The notes: generated from the sequence alone by a model not told the origin. A stretch of 32,492 nt of DNA from an uncultured Eubacteriales bacterium (GCA_905202605.1 CAJKSU010000007.1:1-32492), one strand, 5' to 3'. Positions 15,785 to 24,044 are shown, counted from the first letter of the stretch. Program-made: numbers and translations.

Positions 15785-15822
15785 TTTTATCTTAAAAATC
15801 TGTTATAATGGAGGATTTTACA

Positions 15823-16200
15823 ATGGCTAGCGAAAAGATTACTGCTATGATTGAAGAAGTTAAGACTCTCTCCGTGCTGGAGCTGGCTGAGCTGGTTCAC
15901 GCTCTGGAGGAGGAGTTCGGTGTTTCCGCTGCTGCTGCTGCTGCTCCCGCTGCCGGCGGCGCTGCTGCTGCTCCCGCTGAGGAGGAGAAGACCGAGTTCG
16001 ACGTTGTCCTGAAGGAAGTCGGCGCCAACAAGATCGCCGTGATCAAGGTTGTCCGTGAGCTGACCGGTCTGGGCCTGAAGGAAGCTAAGGCTATGGTTGA
16101 CGGCGCTCCCGCTAACGTCAAGGAGGCTGTTGCTAAGGCTGACGCCGAGGCTATGGTTGAGAAGCTGAAGGAAGCTGGCGCTACCGCTGAGCTGAAGTAA
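15823..16200 (+). CDS. rplL: 50S ribosomal protein L7/L12
   Basis: 125-residue stalk protein. The N-terminal dimerisation domain (1-32) is followed by an Ala/Pro/Gly hinge (about 35-52, coded by repeated GCT triplets) and the C-terminal factor-binding domain with KIAVIKVVRELTGLGLKEAKAMVDGAP. I chose the ATG at 15823 (MASEK), eight bases after GGAGG; the ATG at 15808 overlaps that ribosome site. Codons are strongly biased, as expected for a very highly expressed gene. A strong terminator follows. Confidence 0.98.
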   Translation: MASEKITAMIEEVKTLSVLELAELVHALEEEFGVSAAAAAAPAAGGAAAAPAEEEKTEFDVVLKEVGANKIAVIKVVRELTGLGLKEAKAMVDGAPANVKEAVAKADAEAMVEKLKEAGATAELK

Positions 16201-16214
16201 TTTCGCTTTTTCTA

Positions 16215-16249
16215 TCCCGCTCTGCTTTATGGCAGAGCGGGATTTTTTT
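16215..16249 (+). terminator. Terminator of the ribosomal protein operon
   Basis: Perfect 11-base stem TCCCGCTCTGC (16215-16225) / GCAGAGCGGGA (16232-16242), six-base loop, then seven T. It closes the rplJ-rplL transcript. Confidence 0.96.
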
Positions 16250-16340
16250 GTAAGAATACACATGGTTGTTTTCAGATAAAAACAGACACCTGCGCGTGCC
16301 GAAATCACACGCAATCTTCACATTTCGCCCCTCGAACCAT

Positions 16341-16369
16341 TTGCATTCCAGATTATTCTTGTGTATAAT
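16341..16369 (+). promoter_or_regulatory. Sigma-A promoter of the MoxR-DUF58 operon
   Basis: TTGCAT (16341-16346), 17-base spacer, TATAAT (16364-16369). The start near 16376 rules out the in-frame ATG at 16361 as the beginning of the next gene. Confidence 0.88.
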
Positions 16370-16447
16370 GTATACAAATTATTCTGGCACAACCCTTACT
16401 TTTGTCAGACATTACTACCAGACCCTTCTGGAGATTGGAGCCTTACT

Positions 16448-17407
16448 ATGGAGATCAAAGAAATCGGCGCAGCCGCGCAAAAGATCAATCAAAACATCAG
16501 CCGGGTGCTGATTGGCAAGCAGTCGGAGATTGACCTGATCCTCACCAGCCTGTTTGCAGGCGGTCATGCGCTGCTGGACGACGTTCCCGGCACCGGCAAA
16601 ACCGTTCTGGCAAAGTCGCTGGCAAAATCTGTCCGCTGCGACTTTAAGCGCATTCAGTTCACCGCCGATCTGCTGCCCTCCGATATCACCGGTCTGAGCG
16701 TCTACAACCAGAAAACCGGCGAATTTGACTTCCAGCCCGGCCCCGCCTTTACCAATATCCTTCTGGCGGACGAGATCAACCGTACCACGCCCCGCACCCA
16801 GTCCGCGCTGCTGGAGTGCATGGAGGAAAAGCAGATCACCGTAGACGGCGAGACAAAGCCCCTTGGCTCCCCCTTCTTTGTCATCGCCACCCAGAACCCG
16901 GTAGAATCCTCCGGCACCTTCGTCCTGCCGGAAGCCCAGCTGGACCGTTTTCTGGTTCGTCTGACTCTTGGCTATCCCTCTACTCAGGAATCCGTGGACA
17001 TACTCACCAACTATATCAGCGGCTCCCCTCTGGTGCAGCTGGACGCAGTCTCCTCCGGCGAGGAGATCACCGAGATTCAGAAGGCCGTTGCCGGGGTGCT
17101 GGTGTCGGATCCCATTAAGCAGTATATTGTCGAGCTGGTGGAGGCCACCCGAAAGAACGACGATGTGGAGCTGGGTGTTTCCACCCGCGGTATGCTGTCC
17201 ATGCTCCGCGCCTGTCAGGCCTACGCCGCCATCCACGGGCGGGATTACGTTCTCCCGGACGACGTTAAGGCGCTGGCGGTACCCGTATTCGCCCACCGTC
17301 TGATCCTCAAGGTCAAGTACAATTCCGCCAACAAGGCATCCGAAATCGTAAACCGGATTCTCTCCTCCGTCCCCGCGCCCACGGAATCCACCACCCAGAA
17401 GCTGTAA
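16448..17407 (+). CDS. MoxR-family AAA+ ATPase
   Basis: Chaperone-type ATPase, 319 residues. Walker A is PGTGKT at 47-52, Walker B is ILLADEINR at 104-112, and TQNPVESSGTFVLPEAQLDRF (148-168) holds sensor 1 and the arginine-finger region. The C-terminal lid has the family block VSTRGMLSMLRACQAYA and GRDYVLPDDV. MoxR proteins are thought to help mature or activate partner proteins, often with a DUF58/vWA-like protein coded next to them, as here. I chose the ATG at 16448 with GGAG upstream. It begins a three-gene operon. Confidence 0.95.
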   Translation: MEIKEIGAAAQKINQNISRVLIGKQSEIDLILTSLFAGGHALLDDVPGTGKTVLAKSLAKSVRCDFKRIQFTADLLPSDITGLSVYNQKTGEFDFQPGPAFTNILLADEINRTTPRTQSALLECMEEKQITVDGETKPLGSPFFVIATQNPVESSGTFVLPEAQLDRFLVRLTLGYPSTQESVDILTNYISGSPLVQLDAVSSGEEITEIQKAVAGVLVSDPIKQYIVELVEATRKNDDVELGVSTRGMLSMLRACQAYAAIHGRDYVLPDDVKALAVPVFAHRLILKVKYNSANKASEIVNRILSSVPAPTESTTQKL

Positions 17408-17424
17408 GGTCAGGTGATGCAGCA

Positions 17425-18549
17425 ATGACCGCCGCAATCTGGCTTATCGTTATTGTGGGACTGCTGGCGCTTCTCCAAGCCCGGTATTTTACCAAGGTCG
17501 CCTTTCGCCACCTCCATTATGAGCGAAAGATTGACCGCCGCGCCGTATTTGAGGGGGAAACGCTGGAGCTTCAGGAGATCATCTCCAACCAGAAGCTCAC
17601 GCCCATTCCATGGCTCCGGGTGGAATCCCTGATGTCTCCATGGCTGCGGTTCCGCTCGCAGGAGAATCTGGAGGTGGATGATGACCGCTTCCACCGCAGT
17701 GTCTTTTACCTACGCCCCTACAGCCGCATCACCCGGCGCTATCAGGTCAAGTGCATCCGCCGGGGCTATTATGATCTGTCCATTACCAGCCTCACCGCAG
17801 GCGATCTGTTCGGTCTGGACACCGTCAGTCAGGATGTCAGCTCCGAGCAGGCCAAGCTGTTCGTCTATCCCAGCCTTTTGGGTGAGGATGAGCTGCCGGA
17901 CGAGGCGCTTCGCTGGCAGGGCGATGTGTCCGTGCGCCGGTGGATCTTCCCGGATCCTATTTTAATCAACGGCATTCGGGGCTATCAGATTGGAGACAGC
18001 CGTAAGGACATTCACTGGCGTGCCTCCGCCCGCACCGGCTCCCTCCAGGTAAAGACCCATGATTATACCGTATTTCCCCGGCTGCTGATGGTGTTCAACA
18101 TCGACCCGGAGGACAATTTCTGGGGCGTGCTCTCTGAAACCCAGCAGGAGGAAATGGAATACGGCATCCGTACCGTGGCGACCCTATGCAACTGGGCCAT
18201 TGTCAACAATATGGAGGTGGGGCTGTACTCCAACGCCGCCATTTCCTATCTCCCCGACACCTCCATTGAGATCGAACCCGCCTGCAATGCCACCCAGATG
18301 AATCACATTCTGGAGGTGCTGGCCGGTTTGCAGTTCAAGGAGCACGAATCCATCTACCGCACGCTGGAAAAGCTGGTGGAGAACGATACCTCCGAAACGG
18401 ATATTCTGGTGTTCTCCACGTTCTGGAACGGTTCTCTGGACAGCCGCTGTCAGGAGCTGCGCCGGAAGGGCAATTCCGTCACCCATATCACCCTCAGAAG
18501 GGAGGCCATCCGTTTTGAAGAAAACGTCGATCCAGCGAGTGCTGTCTGA
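17425..18549 (+). CDS. DUF58 domain-containing protein
   Basis: 374-residue protein with one N-terminal hydrophobic segment (about 3-20), then a beta-rich region. The DUF58 core (about 190-260) is marked by DPILINGIRGYQIGDSRKD and IHWRASARTGSLQVKTHDYT, the conserved R-x-Y-x-x-G-D-x-x-x-x-I-x-W motif of the family. The C-terminal part resembles a degenerate vWA-like fold. DUF58 proteins are usual partners of MoxR ATPases; the joint function is not established. The gene begins 17 bases after the MoxR stop and its end overlaps the next gene by 35 bases. Confidence 0.92.
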   Translation: MTAAIWLIVIVGLLALLQARYFTKVAFRHLHYERKIDRRAVFEGETLELQEIISNQKLTPIPWLRVESLMSPWLRFRSQENLEVDDDRFHRSVFYLRPYSRITRRYQVKCIRRGYYDLSITSLTAGDLFGLDTVSQDVSSEQAKLFVYPSLLGEDELPDEALRWQGDVSVRRWIFPDPILINGIRGYQIGDSRKDIHWRASARTGSLQVKTHDYTVFPRLLMVFNIDPEDNFWGVLSETQQEEMEYGIRTVATLCNWAIVNNMEVGLYSNAAISYLPDTSIEIEPACNATQMNHILEVLAGLQFKEHESIYRTLEKLVENDTSETDILVFSTFWNGSLDSRCQELRRKGNSVTHITLRREAIRFEENVDPASAV

Positions 18550-19837
18550 GTGCATCAATCTTGTGATGGCCCTGCTGCTGGTGATCCCGCTGGGCATTGC
18601 GGTGGAGCAGTTTCTGGGCTATCCGCTGTTCCGCTGCGGACTGCTCCCCTGCCTCAGCGGCATTGGCTATGTGCTGGGGCGGGTGTCCATGCGCCGCTCC
18701 ATGGGGCTGTCCATGGGACTGTGCGGCGTCGGCGTTGTGCTGGGCGGCATTCTGAGTCTGCTGCTCTGCCCTGCCGGGACGCTGGTGCATGTGCTGATTT
18801 TCCTGCTGACCGTGTTCTTTTCGGCCTTTTTCTTCTTTGCCGCACGGAAGGCGGGCTATTCCATCTACTCCCCCATGGCGGTCACCGGAATTCTGCTCCA
18901 TGTGCTGGTGCTGATCATCTGCACGGGTATGCAGTGGAAGGATTCCGTGGCGCGGGTGCTTTCCATCGTATCCATTGCGTTTTTCCTGCTCAGCCTGTTC
19001 TCGTTCAGCTCCAAGGGTCTGCGGAAAAGCATGCAGCGTTCCGTCTCCGAAAAGCGCATCCGCTACCCGGCGGGCATCCAGATGGGGAACTTTCTTCTGG
19101 TCACCGGATTTATCATTGCGGCGGCCTTTGTGTCCAACATCTATCCCATTTTCCGGCTGTTTTCCGCAGGCTTCGCCTATGTGGTGCAGGCGATCATCGC
19201 CTTTTTCGCCTATCTCGCCACGCTGATCAAGCACAAGCCCATTGGCAGCGATCCTGTGACCGAAAAGGAGCCGTCCGTTGCCGAGGACAGCATTCTCAAC
19301 GCCGAGCCAAAGGGCGAGGCGGGCTGGGTTACCAATATGGTAGAGATCATCGCCTTTGTGGTGGTGCTGCTGGTGGTCATCTATGCCCTCTACCGGCTCC
19401 TGATGAAGCTCCGGGAAAAGGGCGTCCGGCTCCCCGCATTCTTCCAGCGCTTTAAGGATCGGTTCGCCCCCGTAGCGGACGAGGACTATGTCGATGAAAC
19501 CGAAAGCCTGTTCGACGCTAAGGAAATGCTGGGTGAAACCAGAGCACGCATGAAACGTGCGCTGAAAAAGCTCCGGGAGCGTCCGCAGAAGCTGGAGGAT
19601 TTTCCGGACAACCGCATGAAGGTGCGCTTTGCCTTTCAGCAGCTGTTAAAGCGCTCCGTCTCCCGGCAGCCCGGCGCTGCCGCCATGACCCCGGAGGAGC
19701 TGCTCCGGAAGGATTATCCCGGTGAGCCGGACGCCGCCGCTCTGGTGGACTACTACAATAAGGCTCGCTATTCGGAGGAACCCATTCCCGATGACGCCGC
19801 CGCCTGTGCGCGAACGGTGCTCAAAAAAAGGCTTTAG
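18515..19837 (+). CDS. Multi-pass membrane protein with DUF4129-like C-terminus
   Basis: 440-residue protein. Eight or nine hydrophobic segments span about 12-230 and 270-300, followed by a basic cytoplasmic part. The last 80 residues, with FAFQQLLKRSV...TPEELLRKDYP...DYYNKARYSEEPI, have the helical pattern seen at the C-terminus of DUF4129 and transglutaminase-like membrane proteins. The core transglutaminase domain (Cys-His-Asp) usual in MoxR-DUF58 neighbourhoods is absent. The start is a TTG at 18515 with GGGAGG nine bases upstream, inside the end of the DUF58 gene, so translation is probably coupled. Its TAG stop is part of the target duplication of the MITE that follows. Function unknown. 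Confidence 0.75.
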   Translation: MKKTSIQRVLSECINLVMALLLVIPLGIAVEQFLGYPLFRCGLLPCLSGIGYVLGRVSMRRSMGLSMGLCGVGVVLGGILSLLLCPAGTLVHVLIFLLTVFFSAFFFFAARKAGYSIYSPMAVTGILLHVLVLIICTGMQWKDSVARVLSIVSIAFFLLSLFSFSSKGLRKSMQRSVSEKRIRYPAGIQMGNFLLVTGFIIAAAFVSNIYPIFRLFSAGFAYVVQAIIAFFAYLATLIKHKPIGSDPVTEKEPSVAEDSILNAEPKGEAGWVTNMVEIIAFVVVLLVVIYALYRLLMKLREKGVRLPAFFQRFKDRFAPVADEDYVDETESLFDAKEMLGETRARMKRALKKLRERPQKLEDFPDNRMKVRFAFQQLLKRSVSRQPGAAAMTPEELLRKDYPGEPDAAALVDYYNKARYSEEPIPDDAAACARTVLKKRL

Positions 19838-19997
19838 GGCAATACCGCATAAATCGGCAAGAGAGTCTGACGAGAGATTTTTCGTCAGAAAAAGGTGTAA
19901 AACCGCAGGAATACTCTGTGTATTGCAAGGTTTTACAAACGCATTTCCGACAAAAAAGATCCGTCAGAATCCGAAGACGCATTTGTGCGGTGTTGCC
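19838..19997. mobile_element. Palindromic MITE, about 160 bp
   Basis: The ends are inverted repeats: GGCAATACCGCATAAAT at the left and, on the opposite strand, GGCAACACCGCACAAAT at the right (two differences). Both sides are flanked by TTAG (19834-19837 and 19998-20001), a 4-bp target duplication. The two halves stay alike inward, with TCTGACG blocks near 19866 and 19967 and GTAAAACC/GGTTTTAC (about 19897-19936), so the whole element can fold into one long hairpin. It codes for nothing and must be moved by a transposase elsewhere. It sits at the stop codon of the preceding gene, between that gene and its terminator. Confidence 0.75.
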
Positions 19998-20009
19998 TTA
20001 GTTTTCCGC

Positions 20010-20055
20010 TCCCCTGACGCATCGGGCATTCCGCTCGGTGCGCCGGGGGATTTTT
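20010..20055 (+). terminator. Terminator of the MoxR-DUF58 operon
   Basis: TCCCC (20010-20014) pairs with GGGGA (20046-20050), and CGCATCG (20018-20024) with CGGTGCG (20036-20042), followed by five T. Before the MITE arrived it would have lain eight bases after the stop codon. Confidence 0.75.
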
Positions 20056-20082
20056 CTGTGTACTTTGCCATATGTCCTTCCG

Positions 20083-20111
20083 TTGCGGCGGGCGGAAAAA
20101 TATAGTATAAT
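20083..20111 (+). promoter_or_regulatory. Sigma-A promoter of the aminotransferase-proC operon
   Basis: TTGCGG (20083-20088), 17-base spacer, TATAAT (20106-20111). Confidence 0.82.
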
Positions 20112-20178
20112 ACAGGGGAATCGACGCTGTATCCCACGGTCAGCCGATTTCTGATTTTATACAAAAGGTATGATCACT

Positions 20179-21348
20179 ATGGAATTTTCAAAACGCATGG
20201 ATCGCTTCGGTGAGTCCATTTTTACGGTCATGAAGAACCGCCGCACCGCCGTAGAGGCCCGCGGTCAGGAGGTTATCGACTTTTCCATCGGCGCACCCAA
20301 CATTCCCCCTGCGCCCCATATTACCAAGGTGCTCAGCGAGGAAGCCCTCAAGCCGGAAAACTATCTCTATGCCATCGTGGACCTCCCGGAGCTTCTGGAG
20401 GCGGTGGCCCAGTGGTATCAGCGGCGCTATGGCGTAACGCTGGATCCCAAAACGCAGATCACCAGCGTGCTGGGCTCTCAGGAGGGGTTGAGCCACATCG
20501 GTCTTTCCATTCTGGATGAGGGAGACGTGGTGCTGCTGCCGGAGCCCTGCTATCCGGTGTTTGCCGACGGCACGGCGCTGGCTGGCGCGGAGCTTCATTA
20601 CATGCCCCTCAAGGAGGAAAACAACTACCTCATCGATCTGGACGCCATCCCCGAAGAGCTGGCACGGCGGGCAAAGCTGATGATCGTCTCCTACCCCAAC
20701 AACCCCACCTGCGCCCTTGCCCCGGACTGGTTTTATGATAAGCTCATTGCCTTTGCGAAAAAATATGATATCATCGTGATCCACGACAACGCCTATTCCG
20801 AGCTGGTCTATGACGGCAACACCTGCGGCAGCTTTTTGAGCCACGAGGGCGCAATGGACGTGGGCGTGGAGTTCAATTCCCTTTCCAAGACCTATGGCAT
20901 GGCCGGTGCGCGCGTCGGCTTCTGCATTGGCAATCCCGATGTGGTGGGCAACCTCCGCACGCTGAAATCCAATCTGGACTTCGGCATTTTCCTGCCCATC
21001 CAGAAGGCAGCCATTGCCGCCATTACCGGCGACCAGAGCTGTGTAGCGCAGGTGCGCAGCGCCTATGAGGCTCGCCGGGATTATCTGGTGGAGGAGCTTG
21101 GGAAGATCGGCTGGAAGATTCAGAAGCCCGCAGGAACCATGTTTGTCTGGGCAAAGATCCCCGACACCTATGCCACCAGTCAGGACTTCTGTATCGCCCT
21201 TCTGGAGCGCGCTGGCGTCTCCGTCACCCCCGGCAGTGCCTTTGGCGCACTGGGCGAGGGCTATGTACGGTTTGCGCTGGTACGCACGCAGGAGGAAATG
21301 TCACGGGCCTTTGCCCGGATCGCCGAAAGCGGCGTTTTGGAGGGATAA
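20179..21348 (+). CDS. Pyridoxal-phosphate-dependent aminotransferase, class I/II
   Basis: 389 residues in the fold-type I family. SYPNNPTCA (about 171-179) binds substrate carboxylate, HDNAYSELVYDG (about 202-213) holds the Asp and Tyr that contact the cofactor, and SLSKTYGMAGARVGF (about 234-248) contains the Lys237 Schiff base and phosphate-binding Arg. Overall it resembles LL-diaminopimelate aminotransferase and PatA-like enzymes, but the amino acid used cannot be told from sequence. I prefer the ATG at 20179 because AAAAGG lies ten bases before it; the ATG at 20170 is too close to that site. proC follows after three bases, which hints at amino-acid metabolism, perhaps linked to proline. 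Confidence 0.88.
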   Translation: MEFSKRMDRFGESIFTVMKNRRTAVEARGQEVIDFSIGAPNIPPAPHITKVLSEEALKPENYLYAIVDLPELLEAVAQWYQRRYGVTLDPKTQITSVLGSQEGLSHIGLSILDEGDVVLLPEPCYPVFADGTALAGAELHYMPLKEENNYLIDLDAIPEELARRAKLMIVSYPNNPTCALAPDWFYDKLIAFAKKYDIIVIHDNAYSELVYDGNTCGSFLSHEGAMDVGVEFNSLSKTYGMAGARVGFCIGNPDVVGNLRTLKSNLDFGIFLPIQKAAIAAITGDQSCVAQVRSAYEARRDYLVEELGKIGWKIQKPAGTMFVWAKIPDTYATSQDFCIALLERAGVSVTPGSAFGALGEGYVRFALVRTQEEMSRAFARIAESGVLEG

Positions 21349-21351
21349 GCC

Positions 21352-22134
21352 ATGAAAATCGGAATCATCGGAACCGGAAACATGGGCGGCGCATTGATGG
21401 ATGCCTTCTGCAAGGACGCAGAAAACACCATGGTCGCCTGTAACCACGGCAGAGAAAAGCTGGAGGCCGTCTGCGCCCGCACCGGTGCACTGCCCCTTGG
21501 CTCGGCGCAGGAAGTCGCAAAGCAGTGCGACCTGCTGCTGCTGGCAGTAAAGCCCATTATCATGCCGGAAATTCTCCGGGAGATTGCGCCGGTGGTGACG
21601 AAGGATCAAATCATCGTGTCCATTGCCGTGGGGCTGACCATCGACTCCTATCTTGCCGTACTGGGGCAGGATAAAAAGGTCGTCCGCGCCATGCCCAACA
21701 CCCCCGCAGCGGTTCAGGCCGGTATGACCGCCTTTACCTTTTGCGGCAACGTAACGGAGGAAGAACAGGATGCGGTATTAAAGCTGTTCTCTCTGGCCGG
21801 CGGTACCTCCGTTTTGCCGGAACGGCTGATGAATGCGGTATCCGCCCTGACCGGCAGCAGCCCTGCCTATGTGTATATGTTCATCGAGGCCATGGCGGAC
21901 GCAGGCTGCTATGCAGGCATTCCCCGTCAGCAGGCCTATGAGCTGGCGGCACAGGCGGTGCTCGGCTCCGCAAAAATGGTGCTGGAGTCCGGGAAGCATC
22001 CCGCCCAGCTCAAGGACGAAGTCTGCTCTCCCGGCGGCACCACCATTCGTGCCGTGGCGCAGCTGGAAAAGTACGGCATGCGCAGTGCGGTAATCGAGGC
22101 CATCCGTTCCTGTGTGGATGCGGCCGGAAAATAA
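21352..22134 (+). CDS. proC: Pyrroline-5-carboxylate reductase
   Basis: Last step of proline synthesis, NAD(P)H-dependent reduction of P5C. 260 residues, a normal length. The Rossmann motif GIIGTGNMGGALM is at 2-14. VVRAMPNTPAAVQAGMTAF follows in the middle, and the C-terminal dimer/active-site block SALTGSSPAYVYMFIEAMADAG with LKDEVCSPGGTTIRAV is the family signature. GGAGGG lies inside the end of the aminotransferase gene, eight bases before the ATG, so both genes are co-transcribed. Confidence 0.97.
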   Translation: MKIGIIGTGNMGGALMDAFCKDAENTMVACNHGREKLEAVCARTGALPLGSAQEVAKQCDLLLLAVKPIIMPEILREIAPVVTKDQIIVSIAVGLTIDSYLAVLGQDKKVVRAMPNTPAAVQAGMTAFTFCGNVTEEEQDAVLKLFSLAGGTSVLPERLMNAVSALTGSSPAYVYMFIEAMADAGCYAGIPRQQAYELAAQAVLGSAKMVLESGKHPAQLKDEVCSPGGTTIRAVAQLEKYGMRSAVIEAIRSCVDAAGK

Positions 22135-22196
22135 CTATGTGTGCAGCTGAGGCTGTCTCAAAATGCAAATGATAGGAGAACAGCTTCTTTCAAAGT

Positions 22197-22247
22197 CAGA
22201 AAGAGCCGTGAATACCGAGTTTTTCGGATATTCACGGCTCTTTTCTG
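22197..22247. terminator. Bidirectional terminator between proC and sufU
   Basis: Very long hairpin. AAGAGCCGTGAATA (22201-22214) pairs with 22229-22242, extended inside by CCGA/TCGG and outside by CAGA/TCTG. T-rich tracts follow on both strands, as suits two convergent operons. Confidence 0.85.
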
Positions 22248-22330
22248 TCATAGAACCACGCAGCACGTTATGTGACCGAGCAGCAGGGCAAAGCGTGAAG
22301 GAGCGCAAGCCCCGCCCCCAATTGGGTCGA

Positions 22331-22376
22331 CTGACAGGGTATGCCCCGCCGCCTCCCCTAACCGGGGCGATGTCAG
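22331..22376. repeat. Compact three-way-junction-like element
   Basis: CTGACA (22331-22336) pairs with TGTCAG (22371-22376). Inside lie two small hairpins, GGG-TATG-CCC (22337-22346) and CCCC-TAACC-GGGG (22355-22367). GC-rich and unlike the neighbouring coding sequence. It looks like a degenerate copy of a dispersed intergenic repeat and I recognise no RNA family. Confidence 0.4.
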
Positions 22377-22398
22377 CTGTGCCGGCAGATGGGTATTC

Positions 22399-22833
22399 TT
22401 ACAGTGTCAGCTCGTCCTGAACCAGCGTTTTCAGGGTACGCCAGCCCAGCACCGCGCACTTGGTTCTTGCGGGCATATGGGCAATGTCCTGAAGAGCGGA
22501 GGCCTCCTCCAGCTCGTCCAGCTCGTCCTCCGTGGCCTCGCCCCGGATCATCTTGAAGAACAGCTCACCCAGATGCAGCGCCTCATCCTTCTTCCGTCCG
22601 ATGACCATGCCCAGCATGATATCCGTGGAAGCCTGAGAAATGGCGCAGCCGTCGCCCACAAATGCGCCGTCCACAATGGTATCGCCCTCTACCTTGAGCT
22701 TGAGGGTGATCTCATCGCCGCAGCTGGGATTTACCCCGTCCAGCACCAGATCCGCATCCGGGAGGTCATGCTTATGCTCCGGGCGGAGGTTGTGCTCCGT
22801 CAGAATTTCATTATAAAAGCTCCGATTGCTCAC
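22399..22833 (-). CDS. sufU: SufU, sulfur-transfer / Fe-S assembly protein
   Basis: 144-residue zinc protein that accepts persulfide sulfur from SufS in Firmicutes. The ligands are present: Cys38 and Asp40 in NPSCGDE, Cys63 in GDGCAISQAS, Cys126 in RTKCAVLGW. The start is a GTG at 22833 with AGGGAGGA upstream; its GTGA overlaps the TGA stop of sufS by four bases, so translation is coupled. The 18-20 residue insertion between the second and third Cys, typical of SufU and absent from IscU, appears present (ELFFKMIRGEATEDELDELEE region). It is the last gene of the suf operon. Confidence 0.95.
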   Translation of the reverse strand: MSNRSFYNEILTEHNLRPEHKHDLPDADLVLDGVNPSCGDEITLKLKVEGDTIVDGAFVGDGCAISQASTDIMLGMVIGRKKDEALHLGELFFKMIRGEATEDELDELEEASALQDIAHMPARTKCAVLGWRTLKTLVQDELTL

Positions 22834-24044
22834 AGTCCCATCCTCCCTCTGACGTTTTTCAGGCTCTCCACCAGCCGATCCGCTTCCTCCTCGGTGTTGT
22901 AGAACATGAAGCTGGCGCGGGTGGAAGCCCGGCAGCCCAGATGTGCCAGCAGGGGCTGGGCGCAATGATGCCCGGAGCGGACATTCACGCCGTCGGCCTC
23001 CAGAATCTCTGCAACATCGTGGGGATGCACACCGTCTACAATAAAGTTCACAATGCCGGTGTGGTTCTTGGGGTTCGTGTCTCCCAGCACATGAACGCCG
23101 GGGATCTCCGCAATGCCCGCCATGACGCGGGTCACCAGCTTTTCCTCCTGCGCCATCATGTCCGCAAAGCCGATGGAGTCGATGTAGTCCATGGCAGCAG
23201 CCAGTCCAACCGCCCCCGCCGCATTGACAGTGCCGGCCTCGAACTTATGGGGAACCTCCGCATAGACCGCCCCCTCCCGTGTGACCGACTCGATCATCTC
23301 GCCGCCAGTGAGGAAGGGGGGCATTTTCTCCAGATGGGTCATCTTGCCCCAGAGCACGCCGATGCCCATTGGTCCCATGAGCTTATGGCCGGAGAAGGCC
23401 AGAAAATCCACGTCCAGCTCTGTGACGTTCACGGGCATATGGGGAACGGACTGCGCACCGTCCAGCACCACCACAGCGCCCACCCGGTGCGCCCGCTCCA
23501 CAATGTCCCGAACCGGGCTGACACAGCCCAGCACATTGGAAACATGGGTCACCGCAACCAGCTTTGTTCTCTCATTGATGCCCTGATCCAGCGTTTCCGC
23601 AGAAAAGCTGCCGTCCGGCTCACAGTCCAGATACCGGAGGGTCGCCCCGGTCTTCTGACATACCATTTGCCACGGGAGCATATTGCTGTGATGCTCCAGA
23701 ATCGACACTGCCACCTCGTCACCGGGCTTCAAATTGGCAAGGCCATAGGTATATGCCACCAGATTCAGGCTCTCGCTGGCGTTCCGGGTGAAGATCACCT
23801 CATTGGGATCTCCTGCACCGATGAATCGTGCCACCCGTGCGCGTGCCTTTTCATAGGCGTCCGTGGCAGCAAGGCTCAGGGGATAAAAGCCTCGCATTGG
23901 GTTTGCATTGGAATGACAGTAAAAATCCGTTATGGCATCCAGCACGCACTGGGGGCGCTGGGAAGTGGCGGCATTGTCGAGATATGCCTCCCTGTAGTCC
24001 CGGAGCAGGGGAAAATCCTGCCGGAGCTTCTGTACATCCAGCAT
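22830..24044 (-). CDS. sufS: Cysteine desulfurase SufS
   Basis: PLP enzyme that takes sulfur from cysteine for Fe-S cluster assembly. The 404-residue protein is of normal length. FTRNASESLN (85-94), LEHHSNMLPWQ (116-126), LDGAQSVPHMPV (194-205) and FSGHKLMGPMG (217-227, Schiff-base Lys221) are the class V/type II signatures. The catalytic Cys361 lies in VRSGHHCAQPL. Start ATG at 24044 shares one base with the sufD stop (TAATG) and has GAGGAGG upstream. It probably works with SufU, coded next. Confidence 0.97.
   Translation of the reverse strand: MLDVQKLRQDFPLLRDYREAYLDNAATSQRPQCVLDAITDFYCHSNANPMRGFYPLSLAATDAYEKARARVARFIGAGDPNEVIFTRNASESLNLVAYTYGLANLKPGDEVAVSILEHHSNMLPWQMVCQKTGATLRYLDCEPDGSFSAETLDQGINERTKLVAVTHVSNVLGCVSPVRDIVERAHRVGAVVVLDGAQSVPHMPVNVTELDVDFLAFSGHKLMGPMGIGVLWGKMTHLEKMPPFLTGGEMIESVTREGAVYAEVPHKFEAGTVNAAGAVGLAAAMDYIDSIGFADMMAQEEKLVTRVMAGIAEIPGVHVLGDTNPKNHTGIVNFIVDGVHPHDVAEILEADGVNVRSGHHCAQPLLAHLGCRASTRASFMFYNTEEEADRLVESLKNVRGRMGL

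Noticed and set aside
15894..15975. Repeated GCT triplets as a possible microsatellite
   Set aside because: They code for the normal Ala-rich hinge of L7/L12.
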